Shown one piece after another: positions 47,979-58,824 of a stretch of 64,000 nt of DNA. The position numbers and the translations under genes were made by a program. A model generated the notes under the pieces. That model was not told where the DNA came from, did not search any database, and saw only the letters and a list, made by a program, of their open reading frames with translations. How positions within the stretch are numbered: the first letter of the stretch is position 1; every line of letters starts with the position of its first letter. The DNA is from Nitritalea halalkaliphila LW7 (GTDB lineage Bacteria > Bacteroidota > Bacteroidia > Cytophagales > Cyclobacteriaceae). The stretch is taken from positions 16,212 through 80,211 of the forward strand of contig NZ_AJYA01000030.1 in the NCBI RefSeq assembly GCF_000265075.1. The letters run 5' to 3'.

Positions 47979-48668
47979 TTAACCTAAGTCGAACTTATAA
48001 CCCACTCCTTTTACAGTGGTAATATAGTCGTCACCGATTTTTTCGCGCACCTTTCGGATGTGTACATCCACGGTGCGTGCGAGGACGAATACGTCGGCAC
48101 CCCAGATGTTTTGCAATAAATCGTCGCGACTGAAGACCATATTAGGGTTTTTCGCGAGGAAATACAAGAGTTCGAATTCTTTTTTCGGCAGCGTGATGGT
48201 TTTACCGCTTTTATCGATGGTGTAGCTCGTGCGGTCGATGGTGAGGTCCCGGATTTTGATTTGGGATAATTCCTGTTCCTTTTTTGATTCGCGGCGGAAA
48301 AGGGCAGCGATGCGGCTCATCAGGGCGCGAGGCTTAATGGGCTTGGTGATGTAATCATCTGCTCCTACATCGAAGGCAGCTACCTCACTGTATTCTTCAG
48401 CGCGGGCTGTTAAAAAAATGATAAAAGTATTTTTAAGGTCTGGATTTTCTCGGAGCTGCCGGCAGGTTTCCACTCCATCCTGTAGGGGCATCATGATGTC
48501 TAAAAGTATGACATCGGGTTTAAATCGGGCGGCTGTCTTTACCGCTTTCACGCCATCCTCTGCGGAGGCGACATCGTAACCTTCTTTTTCGAGGTTATAG
48601 GTCAAGATTTCTATGATGTCTGGCTCATCGTCTACCACCAGAATCCTGACTTTCGGTTTTTCACTCAT
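47979..48668 (-). CDS. OmpR/PhoB-family response regulator
   Basis: 229 residues. Receiver: VVDDEPDI, phospho-acceptor Asp in ILLDIMMP, and KPIKP lysine. Output: winged helix with FELLYFLAKNPNMVFSRDDLL and RTVDVHIRKVREKIG. Cognate kinase is the next gene. Confidence 0.95.
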   Translation of the reverse strand: MSEKPKVRILVVDDEPDIIEILTYNLEKEGYDVASAEDGVKAVKTAARFKPDVILLDIMMPLQDGVETCRQLRENPDLKNTFIIFLTARAEEYSEVAAFDVGADDYITKPIKPRALMSRIAALFRRESKKEQELSQIKIRDLTIDRTSYTIDKSGKTITLPKKEFELLYFLAKNPNMVFSRDDLLQNIWGADVFVLARTVDVHIRKVREKIGDDYITTVKGVGYKFDLG

Positions 48669-48815
48669 GTTAAGCGTGCTGCTAAAGGTTTTTTGATGAC
48701 CCTAAATTAATGAAAGCAGGGTGAATTCGGCTATTTTTCACTTAGGAATTAAGAAAACACAACATGCCACCGATAAAATCGGTTGAATGTGAAGAGAATG
48801 TTAAAAAATAGTAAC

Positions 48816-49618
48816 CTATTTATTACGTATGCCGCTTGCCTCTACCAGGTCCATGTGAAGGGCGCCTACGACTAACTTGGCTTTAATTTTAAGCGGGATC
48901 TTGTTCGCGTCGTCTGAAATCCATACCGTAACCGGGTACTCTCCCTTGAAGAGTTTGTTTGGCGGCATTACGGGGGTGAAGAGCATGGTTTCATAGGTGC
49001 CCAACTTGGTTTTGAGGGTTTCCCTCCCCTCGTAAATTAACTTGATGGCGTAGGTTTGTTTATCGAAAAAGCATTAATGGTAATGACGTCACCGGGCTTA
49101 TGGCGTCCCAGGTCCATGGATCTAAGGTAATAAAAGCCGCTAACGATGTCCTGTACTTGCTGGGGGATATCGAATGTTTTCGTGTCCACGACCTTCGTAT
49201 CTTCCCTATCAAAGAGCTTCATTTCGGCCTTGCCTTTCTGCTGGTCGAAATAGACACGTTCATTTTTGCGGTATTTACCTTCTTCTAAAAAGCGATAGGA
49301 GTGATAAGGGATGAGGCGGGCGGTGTCCAGATAGGTGCCCCAGGTATCGTTTACTTTAAATAGTTTAAAGATTCCCAGAGTTTGTCCAGTGACATCGATT
49401 TTATAGACGGGGCGCTCATTAAAGCGCTTCACTTCTGGAGCTACTTCCATAACGGCTTCTGCGGCATTTAGAAACCCATAGCTGACGGTGAATTTTAAGG
49501 ATTCCCCCTTCGTGAATGCGCGCTTCTTCGCCTGCGCATGCCCTGGATCAGGAAGCGTAAAGGCAGAAAGTGTGACAATGAGTGACACAAAAAGACTTAA
49601 TCGAAGGGATTTATTCAT
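48816..49618 (-). CDS. DUF3108 periplasmic protein; one frameshift
   Basis: Restored length is about 267 residues with a signal peptide (SLRLSLFVSLIVTLSAFTLP). GESLKFTVSYGFLNAAEAVMEV and KIDVTGQTLGIFKLFKVND are typical of DUF3108. The frame breaks near 49062; one T in a T-run restores INAFFDKQTYAIKLIYEG. Function unknown. Confidence 0.82.
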
Positions 49619-49735
49619 GATATGCGCATGCTTTCAAATCTTATTCCAATCTTTACAACGTCAAAGAGAAGGACTTCATGTATGGATGGTCGGAAATCCT
49701 TTTCTTTAGGAGCTCTAAACTCTTTGGAGTGTTTA

Positions 49736-49754
49736 AAACCACTTGTAAGTGTTT
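49736..49754. promoter_or_regulatory. Near-perfect palindrome upstream of recA, candidate SOS-type operator
   Basis: AAACCACTTGTAAGTGTTT: arms AAAC(C)ACTT and AAGTGTTT around GT, 74 bp upstream of the recA ATG and just upstream of a minus-strand TATCTTTG box at 49768-49775. Two TTTGGAGT direct repeats flank it (49723 and 49752). Confidence 0.4.
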
Positions 49755-49827
49755 GGAGTTTGTTCACCAAAGATAGAATACGTAATTTCGAGAATCCTTG
49801 TTTGTTAAGAAAAATTAATTAGAAAGT

Positions 49828-50866
49828 ATGAGTAGTGCGAGCGAAAAACTAAAGGCTTTACAGCTGACTATCGATAAATTAGAGAAGTCCTATGGAAAGG
49901 GGACTGTCATGAAGCTAAGTGATAACAAAGTCTTAGACATTCCTGCCATTTCCACGGGTTCTTTAGGTTTAGACATGGCATTAGGGATCGGTGGGATTCC
50001 ACGAGGTCGGGTAATCGAAATTTACGGTCCAGAGTCTTCGGGTAAGACTACCTTAACGATGCACTGTATCGCTGAGGCGCAGCGTCAGGGCGGTTTAGCG
50101 GCCTTCATCGATGCAGAGCATGCCTTCGACAAGACCTATGCAGAAAAACTGGGGATCGACACGGAGAATTTACTTATCTCGCAGCCCGATAATGGTGAGC
50201 AGGCGCTCGAAATCGCAGAACATTTAATTCGTTCCGGGGCCATCGATATTATCGTGATCGATTCCGTGGCGGCACTCGTGCCAAAGGGTGAGCTCGAGGG
50301 CGACATGGGAGATAGTAAAATGGGTCTTCAGGCTCGTTTGATGTCGCAGGCGCTGCGTAAGTTGACAGGAGCGATTAATAAAACGGGCTGTGCGTGTATC
50401 TTTATCAATCAGCTACGGGAAAAAATCGGTGTGATGTTCGGTAACCCTGAGACTGACGACGGGGGGGAATGCGCTCAAGTTTTATGCTTCTGTTCGTTTA
50501 GATATCCGTAGAATCGGTCAGATTAAAGAAGGAGCAGATAACATCCTTGGAAACCGCACGAAAGTGAAGGTGGTTAAGAATAAGGTAGCACCTCCATTTA
50601 AGGTAGTAGAATTCGATATCATGTATGGTCAGGGGATTTCTAAGGTAGGTGAAATCATCGATCTGGGTGTGGAGTTTGATATTATTAAGAAGGCGGGCTC
50701 TTGGTTCTCCTATGATGGAAATAAGTTGGGCCAGGGTCGGGATGCAGTCAAGAATTTGATTTTGGATAACCCTGAGCTCATGGAAGAATTAGAGCGCAAG
50801 ATCAAGGAGAAAGCGGGTCTCGGTGCCAAGTTGCCGGAGGAGCGTGGTGAAGAGGCAGAAGGTTAA
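49828..50866 (+). CDS. recA: Recombinase A; one frameshift in a G7 run
   Basis: Restored length is about 346 residues. Walker A GPESSGKT near residue 70, [12 protein letters not shown], and [17 protein letters not shown] are clear. The run of seven G near 50460-50466 should be six, which gives [20 protein letters not shown] and joins the C-terminal part. Since recA is nearly always intact in living cells, this is the strongest evidence for a consensus error. Confidence 0.95.
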
Positions 50867-50900
50867 GGCTATCTCCCTTTCTGGTTTTGAGCATATAAAA

Positions 50901-50947
50901 AACATCCCCGACAGTCAGGTTTAGACGTGTCGGGGATGTTTTTTTTG
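50901..50947 (+). terminator. Rho-independent terminator after recA
   Basis: 13-bp stem AACATCCCCGACA / TGTCGGGGATGTT (50901-50913 with 50928-50940) followed by a run of T. Confidence 0.9.
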
Positions 50948-51019
50948 CGCGGCTACGCGCAAAGGGGACGGTCACCCATTCTGGGCCCTCTTTACCGTTT
51001 AATTCTTCCTGTAATCCTA

Positions 51020-52263
51020 TTAATTCGCTCGGATGGCCTCCACGGGGTCTAGTCGGGAGGCTAAGGTGGCTGGGACGATTCCTGAGAGCACGCCGATGAC
51101 GGAGGAAATCGTAACGCCCAGCATGACATTTTTAAAGGTCATGACGAATTCGAAGGAGCTACGGGGATAAAGGTGAGTAAGTACACCAGTAAGATGCCTC
51201 CCAGCCCTCCGATGAGTGAGAGAAATACGGCCTCAAAAAGGAATTGGAAGAGGATAAAGAAGTTTTTCGCGCCGAGGGATTTTTGTACTCCAATGATGGT
51301 GGTTCGTTCTTTCACAGATACGAACATAATATTCGCGATGCCGAAGCCTCCGACTAAGATGGAAAAGCCTCCGATGACTGCCCCTGCGATGCTGATCACG
51401 GAAAAGATGGAGCCGATGGTGTTCATGATGAATTCGGACTTGTTTAAGGAGAAGTTGTCCTCTTCTGTCGGCTTTAAGCCGCGTTTGGCTCGCATAAGGC
51501 CGATGATCTCGTTTTCGAGGGCGATCATTTGCTGCTCATCGTCTGGGCCTTTAATGGCGATGTCGGGCTCGATGCCGCGATTGCCCACATAATAAATTTT
51601 AGTGAAGGCAGAAAAAGGAATGATACAGGCTTCATCTTTAGAAGGCGCATCGAAGAGTCCTTCACCTTCCTCTTCGAAGATGCCGATGACGACGAACTTA
51701 CGGCCTTTAATTTTTATTTCTTTGCCGAGGGCATCCTGTCCTGGGAAGAGGTTTCGGGCTAGTTTCACCCCGATTAAGGCCACATTTCGGCCTGCGTTCG
51801 TTTCGATTTCGGTAAAATAACGTCCAAATTCGATCGGGACGTCATAAACATCTTTGTAGGAAAAGGTGACACCGGTTAGGTTGGTTCCCCGAAAGGAATT
51901 GTTGCCAGCTTGCACGGTAACACTGGCGTTAGCGAAAAAGCTGACGCCTTCTGCGTTCCGAAGCTGATTGGATAAAAACTGGTATTCGCTGTAGGTGTTA
52001 TAGGGCCGCTGGAAGTATTTCCACCAGGGGTAGTCTGCTGAGCCCACGAATTCGAAGCGATTAATGGTGATCACATTACTGCCTAAAAAGCTGAAGCTAT
52101 TTTTAATGCTGCGTTCTAGGGAGTCCACAGCGGTGAATACCGCGATGATGGCGAAGATTCCCACCGTCACCCCGAGGAGGGAAAGAACGGTGCGGGTGAG
52201 GTTCGAGCGCAGGGCTTGCATCGCAAAGCGCAGACTTTCGTACGTTAGCTTAAGGAAAATCAC
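51020..52263 (-). CDS. MacB/FtsX-type ABC transporter permease; one frameshift
   Basis: Restored length is about 414 residues. An N-terminal TM helix (LSLLGVTVGIFAIIAVFTAV), a large periplasmic MacB_PCD domain, and three C-terminal TM helices (IANIMFVSVKERTTIIGVQKS region) are visible. A missing C near 51157 breaks the last helix; restored it ends SSVIGVLSGIVPATLASRLD PVEAIRAN. No ATPase gene is adjacent. Confidence 0.87.
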
Positions 52264-52324
52264 AGTAAAGGGCTTGGTCTAAAACAATTACCGAAGATAT
52301 GTAGATTTAGGGACTTTTTCTTAT

Positions 52325-52332
52325 TATCTTTG
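52325..52332 (+). promoter_or_regulatory. Promoter -7 element of queA
   Basis: TATCTTTG, matching TAnnTTTG, 56 bp before the queA ATG. Confidence 0.55.
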
Positions 52333-52387
52333 CATTTTTTACGATTAGTCGTAAAGTCTACCTAACTAGCTATTTATATCTCCTTAT

Positions 52388-53437
52388 ATGAAGTTATCCG
52401 ATTTCAAATTTGAAGTACCGAAAAAACTTATTTCTCAGTATCCTGTGGACAATCGAGACGAGTCTCGTCTAATGGTGGTACACCGCGCCACGGGTGAAAT
52501 CGAGCATAAGCTTTTTAAGGAAATCGTCACCTATTTCGGAGAGGGTGATGTATTCGTGATGAACAACACCAAGGTTTTTCCTGCCCGCCTGTATGGCAAT
52601 AAAGAAAAAACGGGTGCTAAAATCGAGGTGTTTTTATTGCGCGAGTTAAACCAAGAGCTGCGGCTGTGGGATGTGCTCGTGGATCCTGCGCGTAAGATTC
52701 GCGTGGGCAATAAGCTGTACTTTGGGGATAGCGATTTAGTGGCTGAGGTGATCGATAATACCACTTCTCGCGGCAGAACGATTCGTTTTCTCTTCGATGG
52801 AACGGACGAGGCCTTTTATAAGGCGATCGATTCTTTAGGTGAAACGCCGCTCATTAAGGAACATATCGAGCGGAAGGTGGAGCCAGAAGATCGTGAGCGC
52901 TACCAGACGATTTTTGCCAAGCATGTCGGTGCGGTGGCAGCACCTACGGCGGGCTTACATTTTACGCCACATCTTTTAAAGCGCTTAGAGCTGGTAGGGG
53001 TGCAAGTGTCTCCCATCACGTTACATGTGGGCTTAGGGACTTTCCGCCAAGTGGACGTGGAAGATCTCACCAAGCACAAAATGGATTCAGAGAACTACGA
53101 GATTCCTCAGGAAACGGTGGAGCATGTGAATCAGGCTTTAGACCAGAAAAAGCGTGTCGTGGCGGTAGGGACGACTTCTCTGAAAACGATCGAATCTTCT
53201 GTGACTGCAAATAACAGGTTGAAGGCGAGTGCAGGCTGGACGGATAAGTTCATTATCCCTCCTTATGAGTTTAAGATTGCTAATGCACTGATCACGAATT
53301 TCCACCTTCCGGAGTCTACGCTGCTGATGACGGCTTCGGCTTTCGGTGGATATGACCTGATTATGCGTGCCTATCAGGAGGCTATCAAAGAAAAGTACCG
53401 CTTCTTCTCGTATGGGGATGCGATGTTAATTTTATAA
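52388..53437 (+). CDS. queA: S-adenosylmethionine:tRNA ribosyltransferase-isomerase
   Basis: 349 residues; [39 protein letters not shown] and [10 protein letters not shown] are diagnostic. It adds the epoxyqueuosine ring to tRNA during queuosine synthesis. Confidence 0.97.
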   Translation: MKLSDFKFEVPKKLISQYPVDNRDESRLMVVHRATGEIEHKLFKEIVTYFGEGDVFVMNNTKVFPARLYGNKEKTGAKIEVFLLRELNQELRLWDVLVDPARKIRVGNKLYFGDSDLVAEVIDNTTSRGRTIRFLFDGTDEAFYKAIDSLGETPLIKEHIERKVEPEDRERYQTIFAKHVGAVAAPTAGLHFTPHLLKRLELVGVQVSPITLHVGLGTFRQVDVEDLTKHKMDSENYEIPQETVEHVNQALDQKKRVVAVGTTSLKTIESSVTANNRLKASAGWTDKFIIPPYEFKIANALITNFHLPESTLLMTASAFGGYDLIMRAYQEAIKEKYRFFSYGDAMLIL

Positions 53438-53480
53438 TCTACCCCTTGGCGGCAGCAGCTGTTAAGTGAAGTGATAAGCT

Positions 53481-54161
53481 ATGAAGCGTTTCGTTATCAT
53501 CGTGGCTGGAGGAAATGGTTCCCGTATGGGGGCCAGCATCTCCAAACAATACTTGGAAATCGGCGGTCGACCGGTCCTCATCCGTACCTTAGAAAAATTC
53601 GCTACCGTAGTGCCGGATGCTCACTTGCTTTTGGTTTTACCAGAGCGAGACTTTTTGTTTTGGGAGGCACTCTGTGCTGAGCACGGCTCTAAGGTAGCGC
53701 ATCAGGTGGTGGCCGGGGGCCAAAGCCGTTTTCAGTCTGTCCGAAATGGTCTGCGCGCTATCCCTCCTCAGGAGGGACTAGTGGCGATTCACGATGGGGT
53801 GCGCCCCTTCGTGGCAGATGAGGTGATTCGTAAGAGCTTTGTGGAGGCTGAGACGCATGGAAGTGCTGTGGCAGTAGTTTCGCTGAAAGATTCTATTCGC
53901 GAAATCGAGGATTCGGGAAGGTCTAGGGCGAGGGAAAGACAAGCGTTTCGTTTGGTTCAGACCCCACAGACCTTTCGGTTGGAGGCCATTCAAGCGGCTT
54001 TTACGGCCGGGGAACTGGCGCACTTCACAGATGATGCCACCGTGTACGAGCATAGTGGCAAAGCCGTCCACCTCATAGCTGGTAATTTAGAGAACATTAA
54101 GATCACGACTCCTGAGGATATGGAGTTCGCCGCGTATTTGTTAGCAAGAGAGGGAAATTGA
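53481..54161 (+). CDS. ispD: 2-C-methyl-D-erythritol 4-phosphate cytidylyltransferase
   Basis: 226 residues; IVAGGNGSRMGASISKQYLE, VAGGQSRFQSVRNGL, HDGVRPFV and TDDATVYEHSG are the family motifs. Third step of the MEP isoprenoid pathway. It follows queA by 43 bp. Confidence 0.95.
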   Translation: MKRFVIIVAGGNGSRMGASISKQYLEIGGRPVLIRTLEKFATVVPDAHLLLVLPERDFLFWEALCAEHGSKVAHQVVAGGQSRFQSVRNGLRAIPPQEGLVAIHDGVRPFVADEVIRKSFVEAETHGSAVAVVSLKDSIREIEDSGRSRARERQAFRLVQTPQTFRLEAIQAAFTAGELAHFTDDATVYEHSGKAVHLIAGNLENIKITTPEDMEFAAYLLAREGN

Positions 54162-54294
54162 CTTTTCGTCGTTGGTAAGGATAAGGGGTATGCGGTGAAG
54201 TGGCTGTCTGGAAGCTCAGTTATTTTTATTTGGAGGCATTGGTCTGGTTTTTTGATGTTTTATTCTTTGCCTGTGGGGCAAATGATAAATTCTG

Positions 54295-54302
54295 TACATT
54301 TG
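54295..54302 (+). promoter_or_regulatory. Promoter -7 element of the LiaF-like gene
   Basis: TACATTTG matches TAnnTTTG, 23 bp before the ATG. Confidence 0.5.
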
Positions 54303-54324
54303 TATAGAACCAGCATTTCCTATT

Positions 54325-55179
54325 ATGAAAAAGACACCAGTGGGTCAAAACTCTTCTGAGATTACATTGGCCATAATCCTGTTCGCTGCGGGGGGAGTCC
54401 TGCTCCTGCGTGCGCTAGACGTTTCTCTTCCTAGATGGTTATTCAAGTGGGAAGTGATTTTAATGTTCATCGGTGCTGCTATCGGTATCAGCAGTAGATT
54501 TAAAAATGCTGCTGGCTATATCCTTTTACTGATTGGGTCGGTCTTTTTACTTCGTGATTTTGTGCGTTTTCCCAGTGGCTGGGAAGATTTTATTTTACCT
54601 GCCTTGTTTATTAGTTGTGGGATTTATCTTTTGATTCGTAAAAAACGACAGGAGGAACAGCTGGCCATGCTTTTTTCCCAGAAGCAGCCTAAATCTACGG
54701 AGGCTGCACGTGCTTTTACTTCTGCCGGGGCGTCTCCTGGTGCTGTGGCTGGACAGGGCTTTGGTTCGGGAGAACCTCAAAAGGAGCAGGATCAGGCTTC
54801 AGTGCATATGGAGGAGTCCGAGGTGCAAGCATTGGAGTCACTTCACATCAATGCTTTATTTACGGGGATCGAGCGCAGACTACCTGTGGGGAGTTTTTCG
54901 GGAGGTAAATTTTCTGTTTATTTCGCGGGAGTGGAGCTGGATTTATCGAATACGCAGCTCGATAGGGAGGTGAGCTTGCATGTGGATGTGGCATTTGGAG
55001 GGGTGAAGCTTATTTTGCCGCAGGATTGGCAGGTGGATATCATCAGTACCCATATTTTCGCTGGGGTGGAGGATAAGCGCATGCCGCGGTTTCCGCATCA
55101 GAAAGCGCGGAAGTCGGCGGGGCGCCTATTGATCACGGGCTCAGTGCTTTTCGGAGGGATTGAGCTGAAGTCTTATTAA
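54325..55179 (+). CDS. LiaF-like membrane protein
   Basis: 284 residues. Three to four N-terminal TM helices (LAIILFAAGGVLLLRAL, WEVILMFIGAAIGI, YILLLIGSVFLLRDF, ILPALFISCGIYLLI), a Gln/Ala-rich linker, and a C-terminal beta-helix-like domain (FAGVELDLSNTQLDREVSLHV, FGGVKLILPQDWQV, FGGIELKSY) as in LiaF/VraT-type proteins. Probably an envelope stress sensor partner. Confidence 0.78.
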   Translation: MKKTPVGQNSSEITLAIILFAAGGVLLLRALDVSLPRWLFKWEVILMFIGAAIGISSRFKNAAGYILLLIGSVFLLRDFVRFPSGWEDFILPALFISCGIYLLIRKKRQEEQLAMLFSQKQPKSTEAARAFTSAGASPGAVAGQGFGSGEPQKEQDQASVHMEESEVQALESLHINALFTGIERRLPVGSFSGGKFSVYFAGVELDLSNTQLDREVSLHVDVAFGGVKLILPQDWQVDIISTHIFAGVEDKRMPRFPHQKARKSAGRLLITGSVLFGGIELKSY

Positions 55180-55225
55180 AATAAAGTGGTGTAAAATTAG
55201 CCCTAAGTAAACTTAGGGACCTAAA

Positions 55226-55256
55226 AAAGCTAAGGTGTGGGTACACCTTAGGCTTT
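55226..55256 (-). terminator. Rho-independent terminator after the DUF2795 gene
   Basis: Stem CTAAGGTGT / ACACCTTAG with loop GGGT; on the minus strand the stem is followed by TTTTTT. A second short dyad CCCTAAG/CTTAGGG lies at 55201-55218. Confidence 0.75.
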
Positions 55257-55277
55257 AATCATGTGGAGGAGAGTGTT

Positions 55278-55499
55278 TTAGTACTCGTCCTCATTAAAGA
55301 AAAAGTCGTCCTTAGTAGGGTAGTCAGGCCAAATTTCCTCGATATTCTCATACGGTTCGCCATCATCTTCTAGCTCCTGAAGGTTTTCGACTACTTCAAG
55401 CGGAGCCCCGGAACGAATCGCATAATCGATTAATTCGTCCTTAGTCGCTGGCCATGGAGCATCCTCCAGGTATGAAGCTAATTCTAATGTCCAATACAT
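55278..55499 (-). CDS. DUF2795 small acidic protein
   Basis: 73 residues; WTLELASYLEDAPWPATKDEL and RSGAPLEVVENLQELEDDGE followed by an acidic tail. A conserved Bacteroidota family of unknown function. Confidence 0.88.
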   Translation of the reverse strand: MYWTLELASYLEDAPWPATKDELIDYAIRSGAPLEVVENLQELEDDGEPYENIEEIWPDYPTKDDFFFNEDEY

Positions 55500-55580
55500 A
55501 GTCTTTTCGTTTAATGTTTTAACGCCTTGAAAAAGGAATGCAAAAATAGAAATCTTCTGAAATTTTTAATGCATAACGTC

Positions 55581-56827
55581 CTAAATGTTTGAAAGTTCTT
55601 TCAGGATATAATTTTTTACATCCACTTTTCGCTTGTACGTACTGAGCTTGCGTCTAATCATCATCGCTGCGTCTCCTTCGTCTGTACGGAAGTTTTCTGC
55701 ATTATCTTTAAAGGTTTCCAGTTCTTTTTCATCACGCTGAAGGAGGTCTTTTAGTATGCCTGCTTTTATCTTTTTTTGTTCATCTGCGGGCATTTCTCTG
55801 TAGTCCTCGTACTTCCCTTTGGCGAGTTTTTCTAAGAAGCTTTTTCGAATGCCACCTCGGCGAAGAACTGGAAAGAGCTCATGAGTAATTTAGCCTCTCT
55901 AGGCTTGCGTGGGGGAAGTTTTTTCCATTCCCCTTGAATTTTCTTTACGGTGTTGGTTCCTTCGTAGGTGCTCGGACTTTTTGCGATTCGTTTGACTTCG
56001 GCGAGCATTTCCTCCATCTTCTTGGTAATTTCCCAAGGGCGAAGTTGGGGGCCTGTTTGTAAACTTCTGCGGTAGCGGCTGAAGATTCTGTTGTTCAGCT
56101 TAGAGAACTCATCCCAGAGGGGAGCTCTTCTTTCGGCTGGCACTCTTCCGGCTTCCTTCCATTCTTTTTGGATGCGTTTACTGATTTCGAAGGCTTTTTT
56201 CGCGTCCGGCATGTTAAAGGCCTGCTGAGCCTGCATGACGAGCGATTCATAGGTCTTGATGTTTACCTCTGCTTGTTTGGCTAACTCATCGAAAAACTGC
56301 TTACGTCGATCGAAAAAATAGTCCAGTATGGCATTAAAGGTTCTTTCCATTTCCTCTTCGAGCTCTTTGTCCACCGGACCTGTTTTAATCCAGCGCATTT
56401 TCAGCTCCTTCATAGCCTCTCCGGCTTCCTTCCATTCGTCAGAATCTTTCAGGTCTAGGGCCTCCATGATGAGTCCTTCCTTGATGGTTTTATTTCTTTC
56501 CCTGTTCTGCTGAATGATTTCTTCCAGATAGGTCTGTATGCCATTTAATTCCTCGATTACGGGGACGAAATCCCCTAAGGCGTCATAGGCATAGAGCGAG
56601 TCACGCAGGTGGATGAGCTTCATCAGGAAAGAACCCTTGTTTTGGTTCTCTTCGATATCCTGCTTGAGCTTGTTTACTTTTTCTAAAAGCATTTCGAAAC
56701 GCTCTTCGAAATACTTGATGGTAGAAGCTTCGTCTTCTTTGACCTCGCCTATTACCCTATCTTCCTGATTCAAAAAGCCTTTCAAGTAGACTTTCCCCTC
56801 TTTGATGTATCCGTATGGATGCTCCAT
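55581..56827 (-). CDS. DUF349 protein; one frameshift
   Basis: Restored length is about 415 residues, highly charged and helical. Repeated DUF349 segments are visible (W+xxGxVPxExxxxLWxxF forms such as EWKEAGRVPAERRAPLWDEF). The frame breaks near 55837; one A in an A-run restores FEKSFLEKLAKGKYEDYREMP. Function unknown, probably RNA or nucleoid associated. Confidence 0.85.
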
Positions 56828-56960
56828 TTTGACTTAATAGGTTGTTAGTTGTTTTACCCTCACTAAAGTGCAAATTAATTAATTCAATCGCATTTATCCT
56901 AAGAAACAAGTATTTTTACCATCTTTGTCTCTAAGGATTGTCTAACTTAATATTTACCGT

Positions 56961-58640
56961 ATGAGTTCTGAAAAAATCATCTTTTCTATGGCGGGGGTGT
57001 CAAAAATCTACCCTCCTCAGAAAAAAGTACTTAAAGATATTTACCTTTCCTTCTTCTATGGCGCTAAGATCGGTGTTCTCGGTCTGAATGGCTCGGGAAA
57101 AAGTTCCCTTTTACGCATCATAGCGGGCATGGATAAGGAGTTTCTCGGCGAGGTGGTCTGGTCTCCGGGCTACTCTGTGGGCATGCTCGAGCAGGAACCC
57201 CAGCTGGACCCGGAAAAAACGGTGAAGGAGGTGGTGGAAGAGGCCGTGGCCGAAACGGTCGCTCTCTTAAAGGAATTCGAGCAGATTAATGAGCAGTTTA
57301 TGGATCCTGCGCTGATGGAGGATGCCGATGCTATGGACAAGCTGATTACCCGTCAGGGAGAGGTTCAGGAGAAACTGGATGCAGCGAATGCTTGGGAGCT
57401 TGACACGATGTTAGAGAAGGCGATGGATGCTTTGCGCCTGCCGCCCTCCGAAGCCATCGTAGGAAATCTCTCTGGGGGAGAAAAACGCCGAGTGGCCCTC
57501 TGCCGTCTGCTCCTGCAGGAACCGGATGTGCTGTTACTCGATGAGCCGACGAACCACTTGGATGCAGAGTCGGTGCTTTGGCTGGAGCAGCACTTACAGC
57601 AGTATAAAGGTACGGTTATCGCCGTGACGCACGACCGTTATTTCCTCGATAATGTGGCTGGCTGGATTTTAGAGCTTGACCGCGGAGAGGGGATTCCGTG
57701 GAAAGGTAATTATTCTTCTTGGCTAGAGCAAAAGCAAAAGCGCCTGCAGCAGGAGGAAAAGACGGCCTCTAAGCGTCAGAAGACTTTAGAGCGGGAGCTT
57801 GAGTGGATCCGCATGGCGCCGAAGGCCAAGCAGGCTAAAGGCAAGGCGCGTTTAAATGCCTATGACAAGCTTTTAAGTGAGGAGTCGAAGGAAAAAGAGG
57901 CCAAGTTAGAGCTGTACATCCCTCCAGGGCCTCGCTTGGGTGCCAAAGTGATCGAGGTAAACGGAGTTTCTAAGGCCTACGGGGAGAAGCTACTTTTCGA
58001 AAACCTGAGCTTTAACTTGCCACAAGGGGGGATCGTCGGCATTATCGGGCCGAACGGTGCGGGTAAGTCGACGCTTTTCAAGCTGATCACGGGCCAAGAA
58101 AAGCCTGATGCGGGGGATTTTGAGATCGGTGAGACCGTGCAGCTCTCCTATGTAGATCAGGAACATGGAAGTTTAGATCCGAATAAGACGGTTTATGAGA
58201 TCATCTCTGGTGGTAATGAAATCATCAAGATGGGCAGTAAGGAGATCAATGCGCGCGCCTACGTGGGCAAGTTTAACTTTACGGGCTCTGATCAGGAAAA
58301 AAAGGTGGGTGTGCTTTCCGGCGGTGAGCGTAACCGCGTGCATTTAGCCATGATGCTGAAGGAAGGCGGGAATTTACTCCTATTGGATGAGCCCACGAAT
58401 GATTTGGATGTGAATACGTTACGTGCCTTGGAAGAGGCGCTGGAGAATTTTGGCGGCTGTGCGGTGGTGATTTCCCACGACCGCTGGTTCTTAGATCGTA
58501 TTTGTACGCATATTTTAGCCTTCGAGGGCGATTCTCAGGTGTACTGGTTTGAGGGGAACTTCTCCGATTATGAGGAGAATAAGAAAAAGCGTCTGGGGGA
58601 TCTGACTCCGAAGCGTATTAAGTACAAGAAGCTGAAGTAA
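56961..58640 (+). CDS. ettA: ABC-F ATPase, energy-dependent translational throttle protein
   Basis: 559 residues, two ATPase domains: [13 protein letters not shown] with [11 protein letters not shown] and [10 protein letters not shown], then [13 protein letters not shown] with [12 protein letters not shown] and [10 protein letters not shown]. The linker and overall length match EttA. It acts on the ribosomal E site. Confidence 0.93.
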   Translation: MSSEKIIFSMAGVSKIYPPQKKVLKDIYLSFFYGAKIGVLGLNGSGKSSLLRIIAGMDKEFLGEVVWSPGYSVGMLEQEPQLDPEKTVKEVVEEAVAETVALLKEFEQINEQFMDPALMEDADAMDKLITRQGEVQEKLDAANAWELDTMLEKAMDALRLPPSEAIVGNLSGGEKRRVALCRLLLQEPDVLLLDEPTNHLDAESVLWLEQHLQQYKGTVIAVTHDRYFLDNVAGWILELDRGEGIPWKGNYSSWLEQKQKRLQQEEKTASKRQKTLERELEWIRMAPKAKQAKGKARLNAYDKLLSEESKEKEAKLELYIPPGPRLGAKVIEVNGVSKAYGEKLLFENLSFNLPQGGIVGIIGPNGAGKSTLFKLITGQEKPDAGDFEIGETVQLSYVDQEHGSLDPNKTVYEIISGGNEIIKMGSKEINARAYVGKFNFTGSDQEKKVGVLSGGERNRVHLAMMLKEGGNLLLLDEPTNDLDVNTLRALEEALENFGGCAVVISHDRWFLDRICTHILAFEGDSQVYWFEGNFSDYEENKKKRLGDLTPKRIKYKKLK

Positions 58641-58686
58641 GTATTTCATGCTTGGCCTTTGCGCCTCGGCGCAAAGCAAAAGGAAG

Positions 58687-58720
58687 GCCGGCTTAGAGAC
58701 CTACATCTAAGCCGGCTTTT
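58687..58720 (+). terminator. Rho-independent terminator after ettA
   Basis: Stem GCCGGCTTAGA / TCTAAGCCGGC followed by six T. Confidence 0.9.
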
Positions 58721-58796
58721 TTCGTGTGCGCTGATGCTTTTTTTATTTTTAGTTAAATATTTTTACCGTATTCGTAAGCATACGTCTGAAATACTG

Positions 58797-58804
58797 TATA
58801 TTTG
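58797..58804 (+). promoter_or_regulatory. Promoter -7 element of the aminotransferase gene
   Basis: TATATTTG matches TAnnTTTG, 21 bp before the ATG. Confidence 0.55.
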
Positions 58805-58824
58805 GCTAAGCACAGCGTAGGACT

